A stretch of 64,000 bases of DNA from positions 1-64,000 of the forward strand of contig JAQWNF010000024.1 in NCBI GenBank assembly GCA_029246415.1, given 5' to 3'. The stretch is from Glaciecola sp. GTDB taxonomy: Bacteria; Pseudomonadota; Gammaproteobacteria; Enterobacterales; Alteromonadaceae. The notes under the pieces were generated by a model, which ran no database searches, had not been told where the DNA came from, and saw nothing but the letters and a program-made list of their open reading frames with translations. The position numbers were made by a program, and so were the translations under genes. Position 1 is the first letter of the stretch. The number at the start of each line of letters is the position of its first letter. This document shows, in pieces, positions 28,408 to 38,860 of the stretch.

Positions 28408-30369
28408 TTATTTCAGATGTTTTGCAAAAAATGCTTCCATCTGGTTATAAAAATCGTATTTATTTTTATCTTGCTGATACCCGTGACCTTCATCACGTAG
28501 CATCGATATATACGGCTTACCAATGCGCTTTAAGTTCGATGATAAGACATCGTATTGCTCCATAGGAACGCGCACATCTTCACGACCATGCGCTATAAAT
28601 AAGTCCGCTTTAATTTTATCAACATTATATGCTGGTGAAAATTTACGTAACTGAGCTTCATTAGTCCCGACTACACGGTCTAAGTATTTGCGTCCCGAAG
28701 CACGCTTGGGCACATCACCGGATTTTTTAAATTCGATTAATGAATAGACACCAACATAGCCAATACCACATTTATATAAGTCTGGCTCTCTAACTACAGA
28801 TTGTAATGTTCCATAGCCGCCGTATGAACCGCCGTATACACACATCTTGTCTTTATTTGCATAACCTTTGTCGATCATCCACATGGTCGCATCAGTCATG
28901 TCATCAATCATTTTGCCGCCCCATTCATTGTAGCCTGCCTCTTGGAACGCAATACCATAACCGCCAGATCCTCGGAAGTTAACTGATACCACGGCATAAC
29001 CACGGCTTGCTAAGAATTGTGCTTCTCGGTTCCAGCCCCACGAATCACGAGGGCCATGAGGACCACCATGGATAATTTGAACCATTGGCCAAGGCGCCTT
29101 ACCTGTTATCGGCAAGGTGTAATAGCCATTTAGCTCCATGCCATCACGGGCGTTAAATTTAAATGGTACCATCGTAGCCATTAGGCTTGGGTCAATTTCA
29201 GACTTGGCCACATCTAACATGGCAATAGATGGACTAGAACCATCAATACCACGGTTGAATAAATAGAACACACCAGGATCGCGATCTGACATTAATTTGA
29301 AGACTAACTTGTTGCCATCACTGGTAAAAGACGAAATACTGATATCGGTATTTTCATCATTTACACCAAATGTGGCAAACAACTGCGTCATAATAGTTTT
29401 CATTTCACTATCGTCAGATAAAAATACCGTACGATTGTAATCTGGAGAGAATGATACCGCTTCTAATGCACCATTATACATCTGGCCAAGACCGGTGATC
29501 TCAGCAACATTCTCCTCGTGTACCAGTTCAGTTTTTAGCGATGCCATATCAACCGAATAAATACTCGGTACTTTGGTTTTATAATCAGACGCTACATATG
29601 CTTTTGTGCCTTTTGCATCAAAACCAAGCAAGCGGATTGAACCGCCTTTCTTATAAATAGGGAGTGAAATTTTACGCCAATTCGCATTCGCTTCTTGTTT
29701 TATATAAAAAATCGTGTCGCCTTTACCAAACTCATCATCATCACTTTCTTCATAAGCAAACGCAAAACGTGGGTTACCTTCAAAATCAGTGATAATGCCT
29801 TGAGCATCACGCGCTTCACCACCTACATAACTTTCTTTACCGTTTTCGATGTTGATTTCAAAAAGCTTCACTGCGCCTTCATCAGCCCAATGTTGCTTAG
29901 TCACTAAGATCTTTTCAGGATTATTAGGCAATAAACTAATCACATTGTAACGCGTGCGCTGTGGCACAGTTAACTGACGACCATTTTTCCCGTCTAAGTC
30001 ATAGGCGACCAAAATAGGTGGACTGCCATTAGTGTCGAGATAACCGACAAACTTAGCATAAGACAAAATAAAACGATCACTGCGTGGCCACATAACCTGA
30101 CTAATACGCATAAACTCGCCAAAGTTAATATTCGCTTTAACTTGGGTCAAGCCAACATCCATGATTGCAAGACTGTTAGATGTCCCCGTATCATAGATAA
30201 CCGCTAAGTGTTGCCCATCTGGAGAGATGGACATACTGGAAAATTTTGCATCTTTAAAGAACGCTTCCATCGGAATAGAAGCAGGGTTTAAAGGTGTTGT
30301 CGTTTTGTTTTGCGCATGCGCACTGCTCATAGACAGTAGCAACATGGCAATAATGGACCAAATTCGCAT
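28408..30369 (-). CDS. S9 family (prolyl oligopeptidase-like) peptidase
   Basis: HGGPHGPRDSWGWNREAQFLASRGYAVVSVNFRGSGGYG, CVYGGSYGGYGTLQ nucleophile, FIAHGREDVRVP. Confidence 0.93.
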   Translation of the reverse strand: MRIWSIIAMLLLSMSSAHAQNKTTTPLNPASIPMEAFFKDAKFSSMSISPDGQHLAVIYDTGTSNSLAIMDVGLTQVKANINFGEFMRISQVMWPRSDRFILSYAKFVGYLDTNGSPPILVAYDLDGKNGRQLTVPQRTRYNVISLLPNNPEKILVTKQHWADEGAVKLFEINIENGKESYVGGEARDAQGIITDFEGNPRFAFAYEESDDDEFGKGDTIFYIKQEANANWRKISLPIYKKGGSIRLLGFDAKGTKAYVASDYKTKVPSIYSVDMASLKTELVHEENVAEITGLGQMYNGALEAVSFSPDYNRTVFLSDDSEMKTIMTQLFATFGVNDENTDISISSFTSDGNKLVFKLMSDRDPGVFYLFNRGIDGSSPSIAMLDVAKSEIDPSLMATMVPFKFNARDGMELNGYYTLPITGKAPWPMVQIIHGGPHGPRDSWGWNREAQFLASRGYAVVSVNFRGSGGYGIAFQEAGYNEWGGKMIDDMTDATMWMIDKGYANKDKMCVYGGSYGGYGTLQSVVREPDLYKCGIGYVGVYSLIEFKKSGDVPKRASGRKYLDRVVGTNEAQLRKFSPAYNVDKIKADLFIAHGREDVRVPMEQYDVLSSNLKRIGKPYISMLRDEGHGYQQDKNKYDFYNQMEAFFAKHLK

Positions 30370-30389
30370 GGTATATCCTTGTGTTTGGT

Positions 30390-31268
30390 TTATTTAGTAG
30401 CAATCAATGTGAGCGCAATTGGCGCTGCGGCAAAATCAAGTGTGTTAAACGTCGTGTTGGTCACACTAAATGGCATTTCATTTGACTGCATTTGAGCAGC
30501 TTGTTGTGCTGCTTCTATTTGTTGTGATAATCGCTCCGCTTGCGCAGCAATATCCTGTCCAAGTAATTTTAAATGATGAATTAAATCTACAAGGGGTGCA
30601 TTAGACTGTAAAATGTTAAAGACTTTTTGTCCAATTAATTTCACATCTTCTTGTGCATTTTCGGGTACTTGGTGTAAATGTGTCGTCAAAACCTTAAAAC
30701 AAGAACTTTTTAGTGCATCAATGCTACCAATTTTTACATTATCAAAACCAGTTAACATAGGCTCTTGCAACAGACTATTAATAACCGCAAGCGTTATCTT
30801 TGATTGCTGTGTAATAATACTTTTAGGATGATGCATTACTAATACACATTGACCATTTGGTGTTAGTACTCGATGCACTTCAGAAAGTGTACGCGATAAA
30901 TCACTATACTCTATGCCATACATACTCACCACAACATCAACGCTATTATCCGCAAAAGGTAACGCATGCATATCAGCCTGTGTGTGCGTGATACAGGGGT
31001 GCGCACTAGGAGCTTGGATATGGGCATAATCAATATTATGCCATGCTTTGCATTGCGGTAAAGGCTTATGCTTAATGTACAGATGACTAAGTGCACCATT
31101 CCCCGCTCCTAAATCAGCCACAACCGCATCATTAGGCAACATATCGAATACTGATTGCCAATAACTATCAATCACGCCATAAGGCCCTTCGCCAGACTCA
31201 TATTCATGCATAAATGAATTATGGGTTGCATGTGATTGCCAATAAGATTGCCAAGGTTTAGCACTCAT
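30390..31268 (-). CDS. Class I SAM-dependent methyltransferase
   Basis: VVADLGAGNGALSHLYI, ALPFADNSVDVVVSMYGIEYSD; start taken as MSAKPWQSYW. Confidence 0.85.
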   Translation of the reverse strand: MSAKPWQSYWQSHATHNSFMHEYESGEGPYGVIDSYWQSVFDMLPNDAVVADLGAGNGALSHLYIKHKPLPQCKAWHNIDYAHIQAPSAHPCITHTQADMHALPFADNSVDVVVSMYGIEYSDLSRTLSEVHRVLTPNGQCVLVMHHPKSIITQQSKITLAVINSLLQEPMLTGFDNVKIGSIDALKSSCFKVLTTHLHQVPENAQEDVKLIGQKVFNILQSNAPLVDLIHHLKLLGQDIAAQAERLSQQIEAAQQAAQMQSNEMPFSVTNTTFNTLDFAAAPIALTLIATK

Positions 31269-31347
31269 AACGACTCCGAAAAAATAATGTGGTGACCACC
31301 ATGTACAAAACACACGACAGTATTCATCAAAAATAAAATTTTAGCAT

Positions 31348-31375
31348 AAAAAAAGCGAGCCTAAGCTCGCTTTTT
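31348..31375 (-). terminator. Rho-independent terminator
   Basis: AAAAAAAGCGAGCCTAAGCTCGCTTTTT. Confidence 0.9.
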
Positions 31376-31392
31376 ACAACAGTTAACTAATC

Positions 31393-34062
31393 TTAGAAAG
31401 ATTGAGTATAACGTGCATATACGATACGGCCGTAACCGTCATATAGGCTGAAGTTATATTCACGTGAACCGTCTGGATCAGTACCTAAGATTGGAGCTTT
31501 ACCACCAATGTTGTTAGAACCGACTGTTACTTTACCGCCCCAAGGAGCATTGTAAGAAACGTTTACGTCATTCGTGATCCAAGTAGAAACTGGAAGATAC
31601 TCTGCACCAGATAAACGGGCTGTATCACCAATGATGTTCATGTTCCATGCTAGGTCAAAATCACCGATTGAATAAACATTCGATAATACACCACGATACG
31701 CAGGGAATGCAGAGAAATCTAATTGATCAGCACCATCTACGTCATACTTTTCAGTATAAGACATTGATAAGTTAGAACGTAATGCACCCATTTCATTGAA
31801 ATCAAAACGTGTGTTTAAGTTCAAATCAAGACCAGAAGTTTCAAGCGTACCTTGGTTACCGAAACCACGTACAACGCGGTCAATTTCACCAAATTGATTA
31901 CGTACAACTTCCATACCAGCTGGTAAAGCTTGGTTAGTATTTTGTAACGCAATAAGTTCACCAGAACTGAACGCTTTAATACGGTTATCGATTTCGATAT
32001 TGAAATAATCAAGTGAGAAATCAATCCACTCAGCTGCTTCATAAGCCATACCAAGCGCGTATTGAGTAGACGTTTCTGACTCTAGGAATGGGTTAGCAAT
32101 AACATATGCATCAATCTGGTCTGAACATGTTGCAGCAGAACCAATCGCTAAACAGTGTTGTGGATCACGAACTGAGTCAGCAGAGAAAGATTCTTTTTGC
32201 GTTAAGATATCCAAAGATGGCGCACGGAAACCTTCACCGTAAGAAGCACGAAGTACTAGCTCATCAGTTGGGTTATAACGCACAGAAACTTTAGGAGATA
32301 CATCTGAACCGTAATCATTATAGCTGTCGTAACGCGCAGCGGTAGTGACTTCTAAGTTATCTTGAACTGGGAAAACAGCTTCAACATATGCCGCTTTAAC
32401 TTGACGAGTACCACCAGCAGAGTTACCAGCAGAACCACCAATTACGCCACCTTCTGACAATGAATCATATTGGTCATTGTAGAAGATATCACGCCATTCG
32501 CCACCAACGATAGCTACAGCTGTGCCACCATCCATGTCGAACAAATCAAATTGTACAGAACCGAATACTTCGTCTTGGTTGTAATCACCAATACGTGAAA
32601 TAGTCGCTTTCATTGAGTTAAGCACATCAGCAGAGTTGCGATCTAAATCGCCAACTAAATAATCACCATCATTCATATATTGCTCAGCAATAGGGATGAC
32701 TACGTAGTTACGACCAACATCATAAGTGCGTGATTTGTTACGACGTACGCCAAACTCAACCAATACACCATCAATGTCACCTTCAACAGCAACTAATAAA
32801 TCAGACAAATAGTTATCAACATCATTGTCACGGTTACCAAGACCTGCAAAACGATGTAAAATATCAACAGGAACAGCTGCAGGCGCATAACCTTCTAAGA
32901 AGTATGGGCTGTCTGGGTTAGTCGGGTTGTTAGGACTTCCAGCATCAACAGTAGTAAATGCTAAAGAAGGCGCGTAACGACCAAATGAAGATGATTTAGA
33001 AATATTCATGTTAGAGAATATTGACCAGTCATCATTGATTTCATAACGGCTGTTTAGGAAGAAACCTACGTTACCAGTAGATGCTTCATCAGCAGAAACA
33101 GATGCAAAGTTAAATCCACAACGGTTACCATCCACAGCTGGAGCATAAGCCACGGAGCTGAATTCGCCTTGGTCACAAGCACCAGGGATACGGGACCATG
33201 AATTGTAACGCAAATCAGCTGAAGTTAGCTCGCCATCATCATTGTTATCAATTTGTGAACCGTCAGCGTTATATGATAAACGATCGTTGATGTTCCAATC
33301 TGATAAGTAATCAGCATTGTTTGAGATTGAAAAGTTTTGTGAGTAGAAAGAACCACCTGGCGTGTACCAATCAAATGCGCGAGCAAAGATAATGTCACGG
33401 CTGTTCCAAGAAACACCACCTAACATAGAGCCTTTGTCACCAGAAGCACCGAAGATGATTGAACCTTCTTCGCGATCACCGCCTTCAACGTCAACTTGAG
33501 CTGCGCCTAGTTTTAGTTCAACACCAGTAAAATCTTTACGAGTAATGATGTTAACAACACCACCGATTGCATCAGAACCGTACACCGCAGATGCACCGTC
33601 GGTAAGGATTTCGATACGCTCAACTGCAGCAGCTGGGATACCATTCAAATCTTGAGTTGCACCAGTAGAAGGTGAACGTGCTAAACGACGACCATCAACC
33701 AATACCAAAGAACGGCTAGCACCAAGACCACGTAAGTTGATCTGAGAAACACCTTGAGCAGATGAACCAGACTGTGGACGGAAAGAACCAGTCGAGTTAA
33801 AAGAAGTATTACGTAACAAATCAGCTACAGAAGTTTGACCTGAAAATTCAATCGCTGCGCGATCGATAACAGTAACAGGTAATGCACCTTCCATATCTGC
33901 ACGCTTAATACGTGAACCAGTTACCTGGATTTTTTCGACAACGTTAGCTTCAGCTTCTTCTGTCTCTTGTGCTACTGCAGCAGTTGAAAGGCTTAGGCCA
34001 GAAACGGCACCAAACGCAATCGCTAACTGAATAGACTTTGCTAATTTCGTGTTTGCAAACAT
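31393..34062 (-). CDS. TonB-dependent receptor
   Basis: VEKIQVTGSRIKRADMEGALPVTVIDRAAIEFSGQTSVADLLRN...SRSLVLVDGRRL...IEILTDGASAVYGSDAIGGVVNIIT. Confidence 0.95.
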   Translation of the reverse strand: MFANTKLAKSIQLAIAFGAVSGLSLSTAAVAQETEEAEANVVEKIQVTGSRIKRADMEGALPVTVIDRAAIEFSGQTSVADLLRNTSFNSTGSFRPQSGSSAQGVSQINLRGLGASRSLVLVDGRRLARSPSTGATQDLNGIPAAAVERIEILTDGASAVYGSDAIGGVVNIITRKDFTGVELKLGAAQVDVEGGDREEGSIIFGASGDKGSMLGGVSWNSRDIIFARAFDWYTPGGSFYSQNFSISNNADYLSDWNINDRLSYNADGSQIDNNDDGELTSADLRYNSWSRIPGACDQGEFSSVAYAPAVDGNRCGFNFASVSADEASTGNVGFFLNSRYEINDDWSIFSNMNISKSSSFGRYAPSLAFTTVDAGSPNNPTNPDSPYFLEGYAPAAVPVDILHRFAGLGNRDNDVDNYLSDLLVAVEGDIDGVLVEFGVRRNKSRTYDVGRNYVVIPIAEQYMNDGDYLVGDLDRNSADVLNSMKATISRIGDYNQDEVFGSVQFDLFDMDGGTAVAIVGGEWRDIFYNDQYDSLSEGGVIGGSAGNSAGGTRQVKAAYVEAVFPVQDNLEVTTAARYDSYNDYGSDVSPKVSVRYNPTDELVLRASYGEGFRAPSLDILTQKESFSADSVRDPQHCLAIGSAATCSDQIDAYVIANPFLESETSTQYALGMAYEAAEWIDFSLDYFNIEIDNRIKAFSSGELIALQNTNQALPAGMEVVRNQFGEIDRVVRGFGNQGTLETSGLDLNLNTRFDFNEMGALRSNLSMSYTEKYDVDGADQLDFSAFPAYRGVLSNVYSIGDFDLAWNMNIIGDTARLSGAEYLPVSTWITNDVNVSYNAPWGGKVTVGSNNIGGKAPILGTDPDGSREYNFSLYDGYGRIVYARYTQSF

Positions 34063-34560
34063 TATATGTCTCCCTAGGGCACTATGTTAAAATAGTATTA
34101 ACTTACTAAAAATAGTGAAATTGTGTCGTTTAAACGACTTTTTATAAAAAGCGGTTGGAATCTGGTAAGATGTCCCACCTCCCTGCATGATAATCACAAG
34201 TACAGGGTGCGGTCAACTATGCGTTTACAGCTTTAAGGATAAGTTCAGTTTTTTTTATAACATTTTAGGATTATTTGTAACAAAAAAAGCGTGTTAGACC
34301 ATGGTTTTACACCAAATCAGACATTTGCGGCGGAATTTTGAAAGAATGGTCATAAAATTGTCACAAAATGATGACAGAGTGTTCTTTTTGCTTATGAAGT
34401 GTGCAAGTGGCAACTAATACAACGTTGCATCGAGGCTCGATGTAATTATTTATGCGTTTAAATTGCAAGAAAATACCCTCTTTATGCAAAAAACTGCATG
34501 GAAATTCAAAAGTATAATTTAAAAAACATATGAGCATATAAGAGGAAATTAGGGTGGCAA

Positions 34561-34658
34561 ATCTCCAGCCACATCCGCGCACATGAGTCAATTGCTACGG
34601 CTGCTCCCTTCCGGGTCTGACCGAGTTCACAAAATATCATTGCGAGAGGACCAGAGAC
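34561..34658 (-). ncRNA. ffs: 4.5S SRP RNA (bacterial small SRP)
   Basis: Minus strand: GTCTCTGGTCCTCTCGCAA...GGTCAGACCCGGAAGGGAGCAGCCGTAGCA...; canonical SRP domain IV GGTCAGACCCGGAAGGGAGCAGCC; ends approximate. Confidence 0.92.
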
Positions 34659-34772
34659 TTACCATTGAAGAGCGCGTATTATGCCTATCGATATAGACTT
34701 TTGCAATGGCTTTACGCGGGTTCTTATTGATTATATTAGTTTATTTTTGCTTTGTATCTGCGTAATTAAGGT

Positions 34773-35831
34773 TTATGTAGGTTTATGTGCAAATTTAGCT
34801 TCGGCTAACTGATTAGCAACCACATTGGTTCCAAGCTGCTGTACCTGAGCTAACTCAAATATTTGCGTCAATGTCGAACCAATCATTTCAATATGCGCTT
34901 TCATTTTCTCAGGCGTGCTGTCGACTTGTTGATGATGAATATCGATAATCCCTGCCGCGTTGATCACATAATCAGGCGCATAGGTTATGCCTTTGTTATG
35001 CAATGACTGGCCGAGATCTTCAGTTAATAATTGATTATTCGCAGCTCCTGCAATCACCTTGGCTTGGATCTGGTCTATGGTATCAGGGTTTATACTCGCT
35101 CCTAACGCACAAGGGGCAAAGACATCACAAGCTATTGCATGGATTTCATTTATATCCACTACTTGCGCGCCAAATTCTTGTTGCGCTCTAGCCACCGCAG
35201 GTTCAAATGTATCAGCAATGATTAACTTAGCTCCGGCATTATGTAAATGCTGTGCCAAACGATAGCCAACCTGCCCTACGCCTTGGATCGCAACGGTTAA
35301 CTCACTTAAATCTTTGCCTAATGCAAAATCAACGGCCGCTTTTAATCCAACAAACGTTCCGTAGGCAGTAGAAGGGGCGGGATTGCCATCAGATGGTTCG
35401 CCTTCATAGTTAAACTTTGCATTTAAACCGCCCGCATACTGGGTGTTTTCAGCCATTAAATGTACGTCACTGACCGCAATACCTGAATCTTCAGCAACAA
35501 TGTAACGTCCACCTAAAGACTCTACAAATGCACCCATTGCACGCATTTTTTCAGGAGATTTATCGGTATGAGTGTTGCCAATGATCACCGACTTACCCCC
35601 ACCCATTGGCAAATTGGCCAACGCTGCTTTGTATGTCATCCCTTTAGCTAAGCGTAGTACATCGGTAATTGCCTCTTCGTCAGTGGCATAAGGATACATC
35701 CTACAACCGCCTAATGACGGACCTAAGTTAGTATTATGCACAGCAATAATGGCACGCAAACCCGAAACGGGATCTTGGTGAAATGCGACATATTCGTGAT
35801 TATCAAATGCCGAATGTTGAAACAGTGCCAT
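34773..35831 (-). CDS. Leucine dehydrogenase / Glu-Leu-Phe-Val dehydrogenase
   Basis: LGPSLGGCRMYPYATDEEAITDVLRLAKGMTYKAALANLPMGGGKSVI; VAIQGVGQVGYRLAQHLHNAGA. Confidence 0.93.
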   Translation of the reverse strand: MALFQHSAFDNHEYVAFHQDPVSGLRAIIAVHNTNLGPSLGGCRMYPYATDEEAITDVLRLAKGMTYKAALANLPMGGGKSVIIGNTHTDKSPEKMRAMGAFVESLGGRYIVAEDSGIAVSDVHLMAENTQYAGGLNAKFNYEGEPSDGNPAPSTAYGTFVGLKAAVDFALGKDLSELTVAIQGVGQVGYRLAQHLHNAGAKLIIADTFEPAVARAQQEFGAQVVDINEIHAIACDVFAPCALGASINPDTIDQIQAKVIAGAANNQLLTEDLGQSLHNKGITYAPDYVINAAGIIDIHHQQVDSTPEKMKAHIEMIGSTLTQIFELAQVQQLGTNVVANQLAEAKFAHKPT

Positions 35832-35967
35832 GACCTATCCTTTTGATTTTGATGATATATGTAGAGTGTTATATTCGATATGATACAAGAGATGCTAAGG
35901 ATAAGGATTGCTAAACGATTTGTGAAGTGTTTTTTTAGCGTAGTAAAGTATTGCACTCATCATTATT

Positions 35968-35985
35968 TTAGGATATATATCCTAA
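35968..35985. promoter_or_regulatory. 18-bp perfect palindrome, candidate Lrp-family operator
   Basis: TTAGGATATATATCCTAA in leuDH/lrp divergent intergenic region, 27 nt before the lrp-like ATG. Confidence 0.6.
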
Positions 35986-36012
35986 CACTAAGAATAATAT
36001 AGAATACTCGTA

Positions 36013-36480
36013 ATGAAATTAGATAAGTTTGATCGTGAAATTTTGAGAGTGATGCAAAAAGATGCGACCATTTCTATGGCCGATTTAAGCCAAAAAGTCG
36101 GACTATCACACACCCCTTGTTGGCGTCGTGTTAAAAAAATGGAAGCCGATGGCCTGATCCGTCAAAAAGTCACCCTACTTGATTGTAAAAAACTCAATTT
36201 GGGCGTGTCTGTGTTTATCTATATCACCCTTAAAAATCATGATGGCGATTCGTTAACGGATTTTGAACAAGCCGTGCAAGAAATTGATGCTATCGTAGAG
36301 TGCCACACGACGAGTGGTGAAAAAGATTATTTGTTGAAAGTCATCGTCGAGAGTATTGAAGAATACGAACAACTATTGAAATCGACACTGACGCACCTAC
36401 CTTGCGTAGAACACGTCAGCTCGACATTTGCAATGAAACAGGTCAAAAACACGACCGAGTTACCGATCAAGCGACTTTAG
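36013..36480 (+). CDS. Lrp/AsnC family transcriptional regulator
   Basis: KLDKFDREILRVMQKDATISMADLSQKVGLSHTPCWRRVKKMEADGLI. Confidence 0.95.
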   Translation: MKLDKFDREILRVMQKDATISMADLSQKVGLSHTPCWRRVKKMEADGLIRQKVTLLDCKKLNLGVSVFIYITLKNHDGDSLTDFEQAVQEIDAIVECHTTSGEKDYLLKVIVESIEEYEQLLKSTLTHLPCVEHVSSTFAMKQVKNTTELPIKRL

Positions 36481-38033
36481 ATTTTAACTGTCGCTTTATT
36501 GATCCCATATTCGCGCAGTTTGTTAGCAATAGCGGTATGGGATAATCCTAATTTACGTGCTAATTGCCGCGTACTCGGATAAGACGGATAGAGTTTTTTC
36601 AGTAAGTCTTTTTCAAACTTCTTCACTTCTTGGTCCAAGGTCCCTTCAAAGTTTTCGTCGATATAGCTCACTGTGGTCGCACATGACGGTAAATGAATAT
36701 GCTCTTTGGTAATTTCATTACCCTCTAACAATGTCAACGCACGATATAACGCATTTTGTAATTGACGCACATTACCCGGCCACGGATAAGTATTTAGATA
36801 GTCCACGCAAGACTTGCTCAACTTAGCAATATTACGGCCTAACTTAACACAATGTTGTTTCAAAAATGCTTCCGTTAACGGCATGATATCTTGTTTACGC
36901 TCCCGTAATGCAGGAATCACTAAACTTAACACATTCAAACGGTAGTATAGATCTTGACGAAAACGCCCAGACTCGACTAATAATCCGAGATCTTTGCTAG
37001 TCGTACACATAAATCTCACGTCTACGGCAATGGCTGCCTCATCGCCAACTCGACGAAACTCAGCATCTTCAATAACACGTAATAGTTTGCCTTGTAACTC
37101 TGGAGACATATCAGCAACTTCATCGAGTAATAGAGTGCCGCCTTGGGCTTGTTCTAACAAACCTTGTTTAGCTTTAGTGTTGCCAAAGTCATTTGCTGCG
37201 CTGCCGAATAGCTCGGTCTCCGCGATATCGTCAGTCATAGTAGCGCAATTTAGTGATAAAAACGGCCCCTCCGCTCGACTTGATGCCTCATGACATGAAC
37301 GCGCGATGAGTTCTTTACCGGTACCTGTCTCACCAAAAATTAATAATGGGCCATCTAGGTCGGCCATGCGGCTAGCGTCATTAACCACCTTGCGCATCGC
37401 TAGGGAATTAGCATGAAACTTATCAAAGCTTTCTGCTTCTTTTTTATGAAAGGTATTAAACTGCTGGCCTAAACGTAATTCTGATTTAAGAATAATGACA
37501 GCACCTGCCAATATCTCTTGCCCGTCACTATCTGGTACCGTAACAGGTAAAATATCAGCAATATAGTCTTGTTGTACAAATTTGACTTTTTGCGTTTGTG
37601 CCAGTGTTTCTTTACTGTCGAGCCATTTTTCAAACTTGAAACCAGACACCCATTCTTCAATTTCTGCTTGGTCGAGTAAATCTACATCGTTATCTACACT
37701 AAATTTGGCGGCGTCGTTAAATAAAACAATACGGCCTTTGGTATCTATCGAGAAAACTGGGTCTGGCATAGTTTGGATCATGGCGCGCAGTTCGTTACGT
37801 TCGCGCTCTATTGGCATATATAAGGTGGTTTTGACATCGTCAATCCCATCTATACGCCTGATTTTAGGCATAAACTGTTGGAAATCGGCAAAATCAATAT
37901 TTGGAAAACTCAAGTAAATCTTACCTGATTCATTGATTTCTATGCCGCGTAAATCAATTTGATGAGAGCGCAAAAGCTCCAATACATCTTGCGCAATCCC
38001 CAATCTATCTTGACAACTAATCTCTAAACGCAT
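36477..38033 (-). CDS. tyrR: TyrR-like sigma-54-type regulator (ACT-PAS-AAA+-HTH)
   Basis: MRLEISCQDRLGIAQDVLELLRSHQIDLRGIEI ACT start; IFGETGTGKELIARSCHEASSRAEGPFLSLNCA; C-terminal STRQLARKLGLSHTAIANKLREYGI. Confidence 0.9.
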   Translation of the reverse strand: MRLEISCQDRLGIAQDVLELLRSHQIDLRGIEINESGKIYLSFPNIDFADFQQFMPKIRRIDGIDDVKTTLYMPIERERNELRAMIQTMPDPVFSIDTKGRIVLFNDAAKFSVDNDVDLLDQAEIEEWVSGFKFEKWLDSKETLAQTQKVKFVQQDYIADILPVTVPDSDGQEILAGAVIILKSELRLGQQFNTFHKKEAESFDKFHANSLAMRKVVNDASRMADLDGPLLIFGETGTGKELIARSCHEASSRAEGPFLSLNCATMTDDIAETELFGSAANDFGNTKAKQGLLEQAQGGTLLLDEVADMSPELQGKLLRVIEDAEFRRVGDEAAIAVDVRFMCTTSKDLGLLVESGRFRQDLYYRLNVLSLVIPALRERKQDIMPLTEAFLKQHCVKLGRNIAKLSKSCVDYLNTYPWPGNVRQLQNALYRALTLLEGNEITKEHIHLPSCATTVSYIDENFEGTLDQEVKKFEKDLLKKLYPSYPSTRQLARKLGLSHTAIANKLREYGINKATVKI

Positions 38034-38111
38034 CAGTATTTTCTCACAGTAATTGTTATGTGATAGATACGCAGCGAGACTAGGTAGGATCAAAAAACCG
38101 CCAACAAATTG

Positions 38112-38567
38112 TTACAGCTTGCTCAGTTCGCGGTCTAATTGAAATGCTTTACTGGTGACATAGGTTTCTACATCGCGTAAACGGCGTTCACTATCATCAA
38201 AAATGGCTTTTACTTCATGGAATGCTTTTGATGGTGCTTGGCCTTTTTGCCATACTTTTTGTTTAACTGAAATTTTATGTTTAGCATTTGGATACCAGCC
38301 TTTGCCGATATTCCCTTCCATACCGACCACGTTACTCGTATCTACCGTAATATGATCCGGTCGGGTGTCTAAAATAAACCAACAAGCGATATAAGCGACG
38401 ATAACAAAGGGGCCGGCCAATAAGAAAAACGCAGTCACTGTTAATACGCGCGCCAACCAAGTTTCAATCCCAAAATAATCAGCAATCCCAGAGCAAACTC
38501 CAGCGATGCGTTTATCATCTGGGTTGCGGTATAAACCTTTTACAGTATTCATACTTTTTGTCTCCAT
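38112..38567 (-). CDS. pspC: Phage shock protein C
   Basis: LYRNPDDKRIAGVCSGIADYFGIETWLARVLTV. Confidence 0.95.
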   Translation of the reverse strand: METKSMNTVKGLYRNPDDKRIAGVCSGIADYFGIETWLARVLTVTAFFLLAGPFVIVAYIACWFILDTRPDHITVDTSNVVGMEGNIGKGWYPNAKHKISVKQKVWQKGQAPSKAFHEVKAIFDDSERRLRDVETYVTSKAFQLDRELSKL

Positions 38568-38788
38568 TGTGGTGCTTCTGAATCAAGGATCGTCTCAAGA
38601 GTGTTAATCCGCTCCGACATTTTCTCCGCTTTATCCGCTAACATTTGTAGATCTTTAAAATCGTTCTCGGACAAGCCCTTATTGATTTGACGTTTACCTC
38701 GATAATGTAAAATTAACCAAGTCGGTGCCACAAATAACATAAACAAAATCATGGGGACGCCGACGGCTACTATAAAAAATTCTTCCAT
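38549..38788 (-). CDS. pspB: Phage shock protein B
   Basis: FVAPTWLILHYRGKRQINKGLSENDFKDLQMLADKAEKMSERINTLETILDSEAPQWR. Confidence 0.95.
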   Translation of the reverse strand: MEEFFIVAVGVPMILFMLFVAPTWLILHYRGKRQINKGLSENDFKDLQMLADKAEKMSERINTLETILDSEAPQWRQKV

Positions 38789-38860
38789 TATCTTTTCCTC
38801 TTTGTATCTTTAAATATCTAAGTTGGTGCATGTGTTAGTTAAAGCAGAGCGCCGAGGCGC

